45,290 nt of DNA, from positions 1-45,290 of the IMG/VR virus record IMGVR_UViG_3300042882_001578, one strand, 5' to 3'. The position numbers and the translations under genes were made by a program. The stretch comes from a virus. A model generated the notes under the pieces. The model was not told the DNA's origin. It searched no databases and saw nothing but the letters and a program-made list of their open reading frames with translations. This document shows, in pieces, positions 28,539 through 37,319 of this stretch. Within the stretch, counting starts at the first letter, position 1, and the number at the start of each line of letters is the position of its first letter.

Positions 28539-29115
28539 CACCAGCGCCACTGGCGGTTTCCTTTTACCTAATTCAAATCCGGAAGTTCTCGATGGAGAAC
28601 TTCTCCAAAATATTATACATGATTGGATAACTGGGATTACAGGATTAGCTCCTGATCTGGTTAGGCCAAGGTGGCAACCAGAACCGGCTAACATCCCGGA
28701 TTTCGGAATCAATTGGTGTGCTTTTGGAATCGTTCGACGGGAGAATGACCCTTTTGCTAGTCAACAGCATTGGGGTACTAACAACGGTTATGATGAGATC
28801 CGCAGGCACCAATTGCTCCATTGCTTGGCTTCGTTTTATGGAACTGATGCTGATACCAGCCTCCTTTTGTTCCAAGAGGGGATGCAAATTGCCCAGAACC
28901 GGGACTTGTTGACGGCTAATGAGATGAATTTGGTTGGTTCAGAAGAACCAATTACTGTTCCAGAATTTATTAAAGAACGTTGGCTGTACCGGGTGGATTT
29001 GCCTTTTACCCTCAGACGCCGGATAATCCTAAGGTATCCAATACTTAATCTGCTCTCTGCTGAAGTCGATATCAACAATGAGCATTATACTGAAAATGTT
29101 TTAATTACCAACTAG
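28531..29115 (+). CDS. neck / tail terminator protein (gp12-like, LIC_12616-type)
   Basis: 194 aa. ELLQNIIHDWITGITGLAPD, LVRPRWQPEPANIPDFGINW, then EIRRHQLLHCLASFYGTDAD and PFTLRRRIILRYPIL match the neck terminator proteins that lie directly before DUF3383-type sheath genes. It would cap the tail tube at the neck. Overlaps HIH gene 4 by eight bases. Confidence 0.7.
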   Translation: MPNTSATGGFLLPNSNPEVLDGELLQNIIHDWITGITGLAPDLVRPRWQPEPANIPDFGINWCAFGIVRRENDPFASQQHWGTNNGYDEIRRHQLLHCLASFYGTDADTSLLLFQEGMQIAQNRDLLTANEMNLVGSEEPITVPEFIKERWLYRVDLPFTLRRRIILRYPILNLLSAEVDINNEHYTENVLITN

Positions 29116-29123
29116 GAGCAACC

Positions 29124-30623
29124 ATGGCCAAGGCTCTACCGATTAGCAGGCTCATCAACGTTGATGTAAACCTGTCTCCTTCTGCCGCTCAGATGCAGAA
29201 TATTTCCACCTTGTTGATTCTTGGAACCTCCACGGTAATTGATGTTATCGAACGTTTCAGAACTTACGCCTCAATCGATGCTGTAGCCAGTGATTTCGGT
29301 ACTAGTGCCGAAGAGTACCTGGCTGCTTTATTATGGTTTGAACAAGCTCCTCAACCAAACGAATTACTGATTGGGCGTTGGGCGAAAACAGCTACAAAAG
29401 GTCGCCTCACCGGCAAAACCCTTAGTGCTGCTGAACAGCAGTTAGCGTCTTGGAAGGCGGTTACCACCCCATCCTTTCGGGTAGCTATTGACGGTGGAGC
29501 ACCGTCTGATATTGGCGTAGGTAGCTTTGCCACTGTGACGAATCTCAACGGTGTTGCTGCTTTAATCCAAACAGCTTTGAATTCGTTTATGACCGGTTCC
29601 ACTTGTGTTTGGGATGGTAATTACAACCGTTTTGTGATCGAATCAGGAACTGCCGGAGCCTTATCCAATGTGAGTTTCTTGGTGGCTCCATCTACCGGAA
29701 CAGATATCTCTTTGATGTTGGGGATGCGTGCTACTAGTTCTGGAGCCTATGTATCCGACGGTGTTGCTGCAGAAACTGCAGTGACTGCTGTTTCTAAGTT
29801 TGATGCAGATTATGGCCAACGGTGGTATGCCACTACAGTCCTTGGTTCAGCCTCTAATGCTGACCACCAAGCGATTGCTGCTTATCTTGAAGCTACCGAC
29901 ACCAAGCACCTTTACGGGGTATCCACACAAGAAGCTGGTGTCCTGGTTTCTGGTGATACTACGAATATTGCTTATTTGTTAAGTCAGGCAGAGTATAAGC
30001 GTTCAGTGGTACAATACTCTAGCTCAAATCCCTATTCCGTATGTTCTTTGCTTGGACGTATCTTGACGGTGAATTACAATGGTAACAACACTGTAATCAC
30101 CTTGATGTATAAACAGGAACCTGGAATTGTCCCAGAAACTTTGAATAGCAATCAGGTTACTAACCTGGAAAATTTCAAATGCAACGTATTCGTATCTTAT
30201 AACAACGATACCGCCATCATTGAAAAAGGGGTTGTCTCTAGTGGGGACTTCCTGGATATCATAACTGGTACCGATTGGTTGGCGCTACAGATTCAGAACG
30301 AAGTTTTCAATTTACTGTACACTAGCTTGACCAAGATTCCACAAACAGATCCTGGGCATCATATTTTAGTGACTGCTATTGAAGGGGTTTGTTCCCAAGC
30401 GGTTAGGAATGGTTTATTGGCACCTGGTACTTGGACTTCAGGTGGTTTTGGTATTTTGGAACAAAATGATTTCTTACCGAAGGGCTTCTATGTATACGCA
30501 CCACCGGTAGCCCAACAATTCGCAGCCGATAGAGCCGCCCGTAGATCTGTCCCGATCCAAGTAGCCGCTAAATTGGCTGGCGCAATCCACACTGTGGACA
30601 TTACTATTAACGTAAACAGATAA
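29124..30623 (+). CDS. tail sheath protein (DUF3383-like)
   Basis: 499 aa. RLINVDVNLSPSAAQMQNIS, EEYLAALLWFEQAPQPNELL, IGRWAKTATKGRL, then KQEPGIVPETLNSNQVTNLE and GGFGILEQNDFLPKGFYVYA are classic DUF3383 sheath features. It forms the contractile outer tail. GAGCAACC precedes the ATG. It proves the myophage morphology together with the baseplate genes. Confidence 0.9.
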   Translation: MAKALPISRLINVDVNLSPSAAQMQNISTLLILGTSTVIDVIERFRTYASIDAVASDFGTSAEEYLAALLWFEQAPQPNELLIGRWAKTATKGRLTGKTLSAAEQQLASWKAVTTPSFRVAIDGGAPSDIGVGSFATVTNLNGVAALIQTALNSFMTGSTCVWDGNYNRFVIESGTAGALSNVSFLVAPSTGTDISLMLGMRATSSGAYVSDGVAAETAVTAVSKFDADYGQRWYATTVLGSASNADHQAIAAYLEATDTKHLYGVSTQEAGVLVSGDTTNIAYLLSQAEYKRSVVQYSSSNPYSVCSLLGRILTVNYNGNNTVITLMYKQEPGIVPETLNSNQVTNLENFKCNVFVSYNNDTAIIEKGVVSSGDFLDIITGTDWLALQIQNEVFNLLYTSLTKIPQTDPGHHILVTAIEGVCSQAVRNGLLAPGTWTSGGFGILEQNDFLPKGFYVYAPPVAQQFAADRAARRSVPIQVAAKLAGAIHTVDITINVNR

Positions 30624-30632
30624 GGAGTTTAG

Positions 30633-31076
30633 ATGACCACTTACTCATTTTTAGAGGTCAATGCGGCGCTTGTTGGTCCAGGTGGAGCAATCAACTTGGG
30701 GCAAGGGGCAGCTGCCTCGGAAGAAGGTATAAGCATTGATCCAACTAGTCCAATCAACACCATGACTATTGCCGCGGATGGTACTCCAATGCAATCCCTT
30801 GGTGCCGATAAATCCGGGGTTGTCACCGTTACCTTGTTGAAAACCTCTCCTACTAATGCAAAGCTGTCAGCTATGTATGCTTTGCAAACAGCCTCTCCGG
30901 CTAGCCATGGACAGAACACCTTAACGGTGGCTTTGACTCATCTCGGTGACGTAATTACTTGTCAGCAAGTAGCTTTTCAAAAAGCCCCAAGTTTGAAGTA
31001 TGCGAAAGAAGGTGGTACTAATGACTGGGTTTTTGACGCCGGTATCATTGATCGTACGCTTGGTGGATTGATCTAA
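30633..31076 (+). CDS. tail tube protein (DUF3277-like)
   Basis: 147 aa. TYSFLEVNAALVGPGGAINL, SEEGISIDPTSPINTMTIAA, GTPMQSLGADKSGVVTVTLL, then NDWVFDAGIIDRTLGGLI: a standard DUF3277 tube subunit, following the sheath gene as usual. AAGGAG nine bases before the ATG. Its last base is the first of HIH gene 5's ATG. Confidence 0.9.
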   Translation: MTTYSFLEVNAALVGPGGAINLGQGAAASEEGISIDPTSPINTMTIAADGTPMQSLGADKSGVVTVTLLKTSPTNAKLSAMYALQTASPASHGQNTLTVALTHLGDVITCQQVAFQKAPSLKYAKEGGTNDWVFDAGIIDRTLGGLI

Positions 31077-31300
31077 TGGCTATCCATATCCATGTTGGAA
31101 AGAAAACGGTTGATGCTGATCCAATAAGTACCCGGAACCTTGATCCTGAGCAGGTTAAAAAAGAAAGGCGGGATGATAAAAGAATCCTTAGCAATATCTC
31201 ACAAAATCTAAAACAATTGAGCTATTGGTCGAAACAAAAGGCTTCTCGTATTGAAACCGAAATCGATAAATTACTTGACCAGATAGATGACCGCCAATGA
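31076..31300 (+). CDS. HIH-tag small protein 5 (putative internal head protein)
   Basis: 74 aa. MAIHIHVGKKTVDA is the tag with K-T-V-D-A. The rest is one long charged helix pair (NLDPEQVKKERRDDKRILSN, LKQLSYWSKQKASRIETEID). It is wedged with 1- and 4-base overlaps between tube and chaperone genes, a place where an extra gene is unusual. Function unknown; grouped with the other four by its N-terminus only. Confidence 0.62.
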   Translation: MAIHIHVGKKTVDADPISTRNLDPEQVKKERRDDKRILSNISQNLKQLSYWSKQKASRIETEIDKLLDQIDDRQ

Positions 31301-31674
31301 GCATTCAAGACACTTATTCACTATCCGGAAAACTGGATGTCTTTACACAGCTTTCCTTAGCCCGTAAATTGGCACCAGCTTTACCCATAGTTGATGTACA
31401 ACTGCAAAAGGAGAACAAAGGCAAACCAAAAGCCATCCTAGTGGTTATGATGTTAGCCCAGATCTCCGATGAAGATTCCGCTTTCGTTGTCCGCAAATGC
31501 TTATCAATAGTTATGCGGAAACAGGATACAGGGTTAGCTAAGGTTCAAGCGGATAATGGCTCAATTATGTTTGATGACATCCCCATGGAGGAAATCCTGG
31601 AAATGGTGTCTTGGGTTATTGAGGAAAACCTTGGGGATTTTTTGCGTACCGCCCTAACCGATTCGGCAGTTTAG
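31297..31674 (+). CDS. tail assembly chaperone, short form (G-like)
   Basis: 125 aa. LSLARKLAPALPIVDVQLQK and MEEILEMVSWVIEENLGDFL are typical of tail assembly chaperones placed between tube and tape-measure genes. Translation of most copies ends at 31674; a slippery T TTT TTG at 31638-31644 should let some ribosomes shift to the -1 frame. Confidence 0.75.
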   Translation: MSIQDTYSLSGKLDVFTQLSLARKLAPALPIVDVQLQKENKGKPKAILVVMMLAQISDEDSAFVVRKCLSIVMRKQDTGLAKVQADNGSIMFDDIPMEEILEMVSWVIEENLGDFLRTALTDSAV

Positions 31675-31859
31675 GTGGCGGCAACTCTTCTCTGGTCTCC
31701 ATGGCCAGTGAAGAGGATTGGTTGTTTAGACCAATTATGCGGGGTATGTGCCGATATGAATCTTTAAAAGATGGTACCTTGAATCTATTGGATATATCAA
31801 AGATGAACGAAGCCATCGATGTCGAAATAGAAAATCAGAAGAGGTTAAGTCGTGGGTAA
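31297..31859 (+). CDS. tail assembly chaperone, -1 frameshift product (GT-like)
   Basis: Joined product: 116 codons to the slippery heptamer T-TTT-TTG (31638-31644), then the -1 frame to TAA at 31857-31859, adding 71 aa for 187 in total. The added part (SEEDWLFRPIMRGMCRYESL, then DGTLNLLDISKMNEAIDVEI) is an open, protein-like frame that otherwise has no start, and it resembles the T part of GT chaperones that recruit the tape measure. It overlaps the tape-measure GTG. Confidence 0.78.
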
Positions 31860-33243
31860 TTCTGAAATCATGCGTGAATATTTGGTACGCCTCGGTTATC
31901 AAACCGATGTCGTATCTTTGCGCCGATTTGAAGATAACCTAGGCCGCACATCAAAACGCCTCCTTAAGGTGGGCTCCACCGTAGCTGGAATAGCTACTTC
32001 GATCGGAGCCGCTACAACAGCGTTTTCCTACCACATGCGGAGAATGTATTTCGCCTCCGAATTAGCCAATTCTTCTGTGAAGAATCTTAATGCGATGGGA
32101 TATGCCGGAAAGCAAATTGGAATTAGTGGCGACGCTATGGAGAGCGCTATCAAGGGAATGGCCCAAGCTTTCCGCTTAAATCCCGGCATGAAAGCTTTGA
32201 TTGAAAGTTTCGGTATTAAAGTATCAGGAAGAGATGTTAGTGATGTGATGGTCGATACCGTTGAGGCCTTTAGTAAGATGCCAGAATGGCAGGGTATTCA
32301 ATTCGCTCAAATGTTTGGTCTTGACCCAGATACTTATCACATGATGATTACTCATCTTGATACTTTGAAACAGAAAAAAGAAGAAGACTTGGCTATATTC
32401 AAAAAAATGAATGTCGATGTTGATGCTTCTAAATCAGTTATCATGGAATATACCTCTACCTTGGATCGGCTTGGTGAAGAATTTGAGGCTGTCGGTACTA
32501 AGATTCTGTTAAAATTGGTCCCAGCCTTCAAAGAAGCCACAGAATGGACGGATAAACTCCTTGAAGGAACAGCTTATGGTTTGGACCATCTCGACCAAGA
32601 AGTAGGAGCTTGGTGGGAAAAAGATCCAATGTGGTTAAAAACCATGTTCGGTAAAGCTAAATCTTCTGGTTTAACGGATAAAGTTTCTGGGACAGCTGAA
32701 TCCGTAATGGATTTTTTTATTAAGAAAGGGTGGAGTTCCGAGCAATCTGCCGGCATAGCTGCCAACCTTCATGCGGAAAGCGGACTAAACCATTCAGCAA
32801 GAGGAGATTCAGGGAAAGCTTATGGCCTTGGACAATGGCATCCGGACAGACAACGGAAGTTTGCTGCTTGGGCGGGCCATCCTATTACCACATCTACTAT
32901 GCAAGAGCAATTGGCTTTTGTAGATTGGGAATTAAAAAACACAGAGAAAATGGCTGGTTCTAAATTACGTGGAGCAAGATCTGCAGGCGAAGCTGGTGCC
33001 TTGGTTTCCAAATACTATGAGAGGCCAGCCGATACTTCTGGGGCTATGGCTTACAGGAGTGGTTTGGCAGAATCCTTCGCCACGAAGCTTGGATCAGGTA
33101 GTTCTTCAGGAGTTACTTTACACCAAGAAACCAATATCAATGTGCAAGGTGGGGATTCAGAAAGTATTGGTAAAACCGTGGCCAAGCGCCAAGACGAGGT
33201 CAACCGTAACCTAGTCAGAAACTTCTCCGGAGCACCAAGATGA
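31852..33243 (+). CDS. short tape measure protein with tail lysozyme domain (GTG start)
   Basis: 463 aa, short for a tape measure, consistent with a short contractile tail. Residues 1-230: helical, with GSTVAGIATSIGAATTAFSY. Residues 285-410: a phage tail lysozyme-like domain (FIKKGWSSEQSAGIAANLHA, ESGLNHSARGDSGKAYGLGQ, W) with Glu of AESG as the likely catalytic acid. The end (TNINVQGGDSESIGKTVAKR) is typical of tape measures. It sets tail length and probably opens the cell wall during injection. Confidence 0.8.
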   Translation: MGNSEIMREYLVRLGYQTDVVSLRRFEDNLGRTSKRLLKVGSTVAGIATSIGAATTAFSYHMRRMYFASELANSSVKNLNAMGYAGKQIGISGDAMESAIKGMAQAFRLNPGMKALIESFGIKVSGRDVSDVMVDTVEAFSKMPEWQGIQFAQMFGLDPDTYHMMITHLDTLKQKKEEDLAIFKKMNVDVDASKSVIMEYTSTLDRLGEEFEAVGTKILLKLVPAFKEATEWTDKLLEGTAYGLDHLDQEVGAWWEKDPMWLKTMFGKAKSSGLTDKVSGTAESVMDFFIKKGWSSEQSAGIAANLHAESGLNHSARGDSGKAYGLGQWHPDRQRKFAAWAGHPITTSTMQEQLAFVDWELKNTEKMAGSKLRGARSAGEAGALVSKYYERPADTSGAMAYRSGLAESFATKLGSGSSSGVTLHQETNINVQGGDSESIGKTVAKRQDEVNRNLVRNFSGAPR

Positions 33244-33917
33244 ACTACAGTGGTTTCGTAACAGCAGCCGCTCAGCTTGGGTTGACCTCCTTGTTGATAA
33301 AACCAGAGCGAGGTATAACCAGCCCATTGCTCCCAGATGGTGAAACCTATTTGGAAGACATAGTGGCCCAAGCTGTTATCGAAGAGCGTCATGTCGATCA
33401 ATTGGAGGTAACAGAGCATCCAATAGAAGTCGGGGCCTCAGTATCAGATCATGCTTTTAAGTTACCTCCGGAAGTCATTATCCGTATGGCATGGTCAAAT
33501 TCACCTAATAATCAGAACAGTTTAATTAATGCCGCGGTTGGTGCTGCTGCTGCTGCCAATTCCGTAGCCAGAGGGGTTATAGGAGGTGGGGCTTTCATTG
33601 GTGGAATTCAATCTGTAGTATCTGGGTATGGCTCAGATCAACTTCAAAGGATATACAACAACCTTTTAATCCTTCAAGAGAGCCGGGCAATTTTCCACTT
33701 GTATACGGGGAAACGCCGCTACTCGAACATGATTTGCCGCACGATCTCCACAGAGACAGATAACACTTTGGCAAACACTCTACTTGTGGTTATGGAATGT
33801 CGTCAGGTTATCCTGGTAAATACCCAGATCCGGAAGATCAAAGCAGCCTCATCTGAACAGGCTTTGGCCTCTCCGACAAATCGAGGAACTATTCAAGCTA
33901 CGGGGGTTAATCCGTGA
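33240..33917 (+). CDS. baseplate/tail tip protein (DUF6046-like)
   Basis: 225 aa, ATGA overlap with the tape measure. AVIEERHVDQLEVTEHPIEV, GASVSDHAFKLPPEVIIRMA, then LYTGKRRYSNMICRTISTET and VVMECRQVILVNTQ match the distal tail/baseplate proteins that follow tape measures in simple myophages. An Ala/Gly-rich stretch (AAVGAAAAANSVARGVIGGG) is a flexible or hydrophobic insert. Confidence 0.68.
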   Translation: MNYSGFVTAAAQLGLTSLLIKPERGITSPLLPDGETYLEDIVAQAVIEERHVDQLEVTEHPIEVGASVSDHAFKLPPEVIIRMAWSNSPNNQNSLINAAVGAAAAANSVARGVIGGGAFIGGIQSVVSGYGSDQLQRIYNNLLILQESRAIFHLYTGKRRYSNMICRTISTETDNTLANTLLVVMECRQVILVNTQIRKIKAASSEQALASPTNRGTIQATGVNP

Positions 33918-34180
33918 GCAGTTACCTGATTCCAATCTTAGCTGAAAATCAAACTTTTACCACGTCTTTGAACAATGTGAATTATACTTTCACCATAGTT
34001 TGGAATGCGAAAACTAATACCTGGGATATGAGTTTAGTTGTCACTAAAACTAAAGAAAGAATATTGAGTAGTATTCCGTTGGTTCCTGGAACCAATTTGT
34101 TGGAGCAATTCAAATACCTAGGATTCGGTTTAAGCTTGATAACAGATCTTCCCAGTAACTTGGTATACCAACCCATATGA
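33914..34180 (+). CDS. baseplate plug-type protein (DUF6983-like)
   Basis: 88 aa, one beta-sandwich. ILAENQTFTTSLNNVNYTFT, WNAKTNTWDMSLV and PGTNLLEQFKYLGFGLSLIT are the pattern of the small baseplate plug found in minimal myophages. ATGA overlaps on both sides. Confidence 0.65.
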   Translation: MSSYLIPILAENQTFTTSLNNVNYTFTIVWNAKTNTWDMSLVVTKTKERILSSIPLVPGTNLLEQFKYLGFGLSLITDLPSNLVYQPI

Positions 34181-35124
34181 GTATTGTCGACCAATGGATC
34201 AGGAAGGTTGGGTTGTTCTTATATTCAAACGGAGAGGTGCTAGACTTCTCTGAATTCCATATAAAGTTCAGTGTTATCAACGCTGATGTCGAATCACCCA
34301 ATAATGCAGCTATTCGAGTTTATAACCCATCAAAAAGTACCTTAAACAGAATTGTAGGGAAAAAAGAATTTACCTCCGTTGTGCTCAATGCCGGTTATGA
34401 ATCCGGTAATTATGGTGTCATTTTTAGTGGAACTATAAAACAACTTCGTATTGGACATGAAGACAATGTTACTAGTTATGTCGATATTCTAGCTTCTGAT
34501 GGAGATATTGGATATAATCAAGGGTTGATAAACACCACATTAGCTAAAGGTACTACTTATGCGGCTGCTCTAGAGGAATCTGCCAAAGCCATGGCTCCAG
34601 CCTCCGATTTGACTTTACTGAAGGTCGACAAGCAGCATACCCCTAGTATTCGAGGCCAGGTAATGTTCGGGCTAGCCCGATCAAAAGTTCGAAATCTTGC
34701 TTCTTCTTTGGACGCCTCGTGGTCGATTCAAGATGGAGTAGTGGTAGTTACCGATTATGCCGGTTATGATGATTCAGATATAATTCAATTGAGTGCTATG
34801 ACTGGTTTAATTGGTTTTCCGGAACAGACTGATGGTGGCATCCATATAAAATGTCTACTGAATCCAAGAATAAGGATCGGGAGTGCAGTAGAGTTAAATA
34901 ATGATTTAATCAATAAAATGGTCGAGGCTGATCCTGAATCCGCTCCACTTTCTTTCGATAGTTATAGCCTGTATAACCTGGCCCCTATAAGTGAAGATGG
35001 AGTATACCGAGTGTTTGTGGTTGAGTTTGAAGGGGATACCCGAGGCCAATCCTGGTATACTAAAATAGTCGGCCTGGCGGTGAATAAAACTCTCCCAGTT
35101 GAAAAAGGGGTTGTTGATGGATAG
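34177..35124 (+). CDS. baseplate hub protein (gpD/gp27-like)
   Basis: 315 aa. LDFSEFHIKFSVINADVESP, NNAAIRVYNPSKSTLNRIVG, ASDGDIGYNQGLINTTLAKG and the central domain match hub proteins of simple contractile tails. It would form the ring to which spike and plug attach. Overlaps neighbours by 4 and 8 bases. Confidence 0.68.
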   Translation: MSIVDQWIRKVGLFLYSNGEVLDFSEFHIKFSVINADVESPNNAAIRVYNPSKSTLNRIVGKKEFTSVVLNAGYESGNYGVIFSGTIKQLRIGHEDNVTSYVDILASDGDIGYNQGLINTTLAKGTTYAAALEESAKAMAPASDLTLLKVDKQHTPSIRGQVMFGLARSKVRNLASSLDASWSIQDGVVVVTDYAGYDDSDIIQLSAMTGLIGFPEQTDGGIHIKCLLNPRIRIGSAVELNNDLINKMVEADPESAPLSFDSYSLYNLAPISEDGVYRVFVVEFEGDTRGQSWYTKIVGLAVNKTLPVEKGVVDG

Positions 35125-35782
35125 ATTAGAGAGATATGAGGATGATCATGCAGCAATGCTTACCGTGCTCCAATCCCATCAAAGTGAGTTATGGACAGCC
35201 CTCCCGGGCATAATAGTCTCCTTTGATCCGGAAGCTATGACTTGTGAGGTGCAACCAGCTATTCAGGCGCAGGTAACAAACCAAGAGGACAAATCGAAAA
35301 AGAGCTGGGTGAATCTACCATTATTGGTAGATTGTCCAATCTATTTCCCGGCTGGTGGTGGATGCACCCTAACTTTCCCTGTAGTGGCTGGAGATGAGGT
35401 TCTGGTTGTTTTTTCTTCCAGATGCATTGATTCCTGGTGGCAATCAGGCGGGTTTGAGAATCAGCAGGCCATTATGAGGATGCATGATTTATCCGATGGC
35501 TTCATTTTTGTTGGGTTCCGTTCTCAACCAAATGTGATTCCAACAGTTAGCCAAACGGCTACCCAATTGCGTTCTGATGATGGCTCGGCTATAATAGAGC
35601 TGAATCCAGTTAACCACAAAATTACTTTGATAGCACCTGGGGGTGTTCAAGTTACGGGTGATATAACGGTTACCGGAACTATAACAGCTTCCGGAGAGAT
35701 AACAGGTCAAGGTACTCATTTGCATACGCATACGCATGGTGGGGTGCAACCTGGATCAGGTTCAACAGGAGCTCCAAACTAA
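35117..35782 (+). CDS. baseplate spike (gp138 N-terminal-like, gpV-type)
   Basis: 221 aa from ATG 35117, inside the end of the hub gene; the longer reading from 35099 has no better ribosome site. TALPGIIVSFDPEAMTCEVQ, VNLPLLVDCPIYFPAGGGCT and GDEVLVVFSSRCIDSWWQSG are the OB-fold of the gp138 family. Then a beta-helix-like run (GDITVTGTITASGEITGQGT) ends HLHTHTHGG, a His-rich apex that probably binds a metal ion at the tip of the membrane-piercing trimer. Confidence 0.8.
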   Translation: MDRLERYEDDHAAMLTVLQSHQSELWTALPGIIVSFDPEAMTCEVQPAIQAQVTNQEDKSKKSWVNLPLLVDCPIYFPAGGGCTLTFPVVAGDEVLVVFSSRCIDSWWQSGGFENQQAIMRMHDLSDGFIFVGFRSQPNVIPTVSQTATQLRSDDGSAIIELNPVNHKITLIAPGGVQVTGDITVTGTITASGEITGQGTHLHTHTHGGVQPGSGSTGAPN

Positions 35783-36135
35783 TGTTATATCGGAAACTTG
35801 ATAGCGAAGGAGATTTCCAATTTGGTAGCAATACTCAGGATTTCTATAAAGATGTCCCCGAGGCCGTTGCCCAGGCGGTTAAAACCAGACTGCTTTTAAT
35901 GGAAGGCGAATGGTTTTTAGATCGAAATCAAGGTACTCCGTACTCCTCAAGAATTTTAGGTGCCGGCAACCTCCAAAAATACGACCTCGCCATTCAAGAA
36001 GTTATTCTTAACACAGTCGGCGTTTCGTCTTTAGTGGAATATGCTAGCGATTATTCAACAGAGACTAGAAAAATAACAGTTGTGGCTACCATTTCCACAA
36101 TTTACGGTAGGACTTCTTTCGAGACGATTTTATGA
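35782..36135 (+). CDS. baseplate wedge protein (gp25/gpW-like)
   Basis: 117 aa. AVAQAVKTRLLLMEGEWFLD, RNQGTPYSSRILG and the EVILNTVGVSSL segment are the gp25-like lysozyme-fold wedge without catalytic role. TAATG overlap before, ATGA after. Confidence 0.72.
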   Translation: MLYRKLDSEGDFQFGSNTQDFYKDVPEAVAQAVKTRLLLMEGEWFLDRNQGTPYSSRILGAGNLQKYDLAIQEVILNTVGVSSLVEYASDYSTETRKITVVATISTIYGRTSFETIL

Positions 36136-37319
36136 CAGCTTATCCACTAGCCACTTTAGCTCCAACAGTAGATTCTTCAGGGATTTCTGTACCAAGCTAT
36201 GAGGATGTATATAATAGCCTGATCGAATCGTTCAAATTGATTTACGGGACGGACCTATATGTTGCTCCGGATAGTCAGGATGGCCAGCTTATTGCGGTAT
36301 TTGCAAAGGCAATCTTCGACAGTAATCAAACAGCAGTAGCTATTTTTCAATCTTTTAGCCCAACCTATGCTCAAAATGCCGGTTTGTCTTCAGTAGTGAA
36401 AATCAACGGTATTCAACGCCTAGTCGCAACAAAATCGACTGTCGATCTTACCTTGATCGGACAGGTTGGTACGGTTGTTCTAAATGGTAAAGCATCAAGT
36501 TCTTCTGGGGATGTTTGGGAGCTTCCACCTTCCGTAACTATACCAATAACAGGTTCTATTACAGTAACCGCCACGGCTGCGGAAGCCGGGGCTATCCAAG
36601 CTCCAATTGATACTATTCAAAAAATTGCTACTCCGACAAAAGGTTGGCAATCTGTTACCAATAGCTCACCAGCCGTAATCGGTAACCCTATTGAAACAGA
36701 TGCTGAGTTAAGGAAGAGGCAGACTATATCCACTGCTCTTCCAGCTTTATCCATCCTTGCTAGTACTATCGGTGCAGTGGCCAGGATAGAAGGGGTGTCT
36801 AAATATAAAATCTACGAAAATGATACCAACTCTACCGATTCAGATGGGTTACCAGCCCACAGTATCAGTGTTGTCGTAGAAGGTGGTGATTCCCAATTAA
36901 TCGCAGATGCTATTGCTTTTCGAAAAACTCCTGGTACTGGAACACATGGAACCACCTCCGTTCCTTCATATGATCCATGCGGAGTAGTGAATATAATAAA
37001 CTTTTTCAGGCCAACACCGGCTCTCATAACCGTTGAGATAACCATCTCCCCGTTCAATACTTATAGTACAACTACGGCCGATCTGATTAAAGCTGCCGTA
37101 TCGCAAAGTCTGATGGTTTTGGAAATAGGGGATGACGTCTATATTCATAAACTATATGTCCCAGCAAACCTACCCACTGTTCCAGAGGGTGCAACCTTTG
37201 ACATAACACAAATTAGAGTAGCTAAGAATGGTGGCGGCTTCGGGACAGGGAATATTTCGAACACCTTCAATGAATTGGTCTCTTGTTTGGTTACTGATGT
37301 GACCGTTATAGTATTATGA
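36132..37319 (+). CDS. baseplate J-like protein
   Basis: 395 aa. SGISVPSYEDVYNSLIESFK, YGTDLYVAPDSQDGQLIAVF, then ETDAELRKRQTISTALPALS, IGAVARIEGVSKYKIYEND and VVEGGDSQLIADAIAFRKTP are textbook baseplate J features. It forms the wedge that holds fibres and transmits contraction. Confidence 0.88.
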   Translation: MTAYPLATLAPTVDSSGISVPSYEDVYNSLIESFKLIYGTDLYVAPDSQDGQLIAVFAKAIFDSNQTAVAIFQSFSPTYAQNAGLSSVVKINGIQRLVATKSTVDLTLIGQVGTVVLNGKASSSSGDVWELPPSVTIPITGSITVTATAAEAGAIQAPIDTIQKIATPTKGWQSVTNSSPAVIGNPIETDAELRKRQTISTALPALSILASTIGAVARIEGVSKYKIYENDTNSTDSDGLPAHSISVVVEGGDSQLIADAIAFRKTPGTGTHGTTSVPSYDPCGVVNIINFFRPTPALITVEITISPFNTYSTTTADLIKAAVSQSLMVLEIGDDVYIHKLYVPANLPTVPEGATFDITQIRVAKNGGGFGTGNISNTFNELVSCLVTDVTVIVL

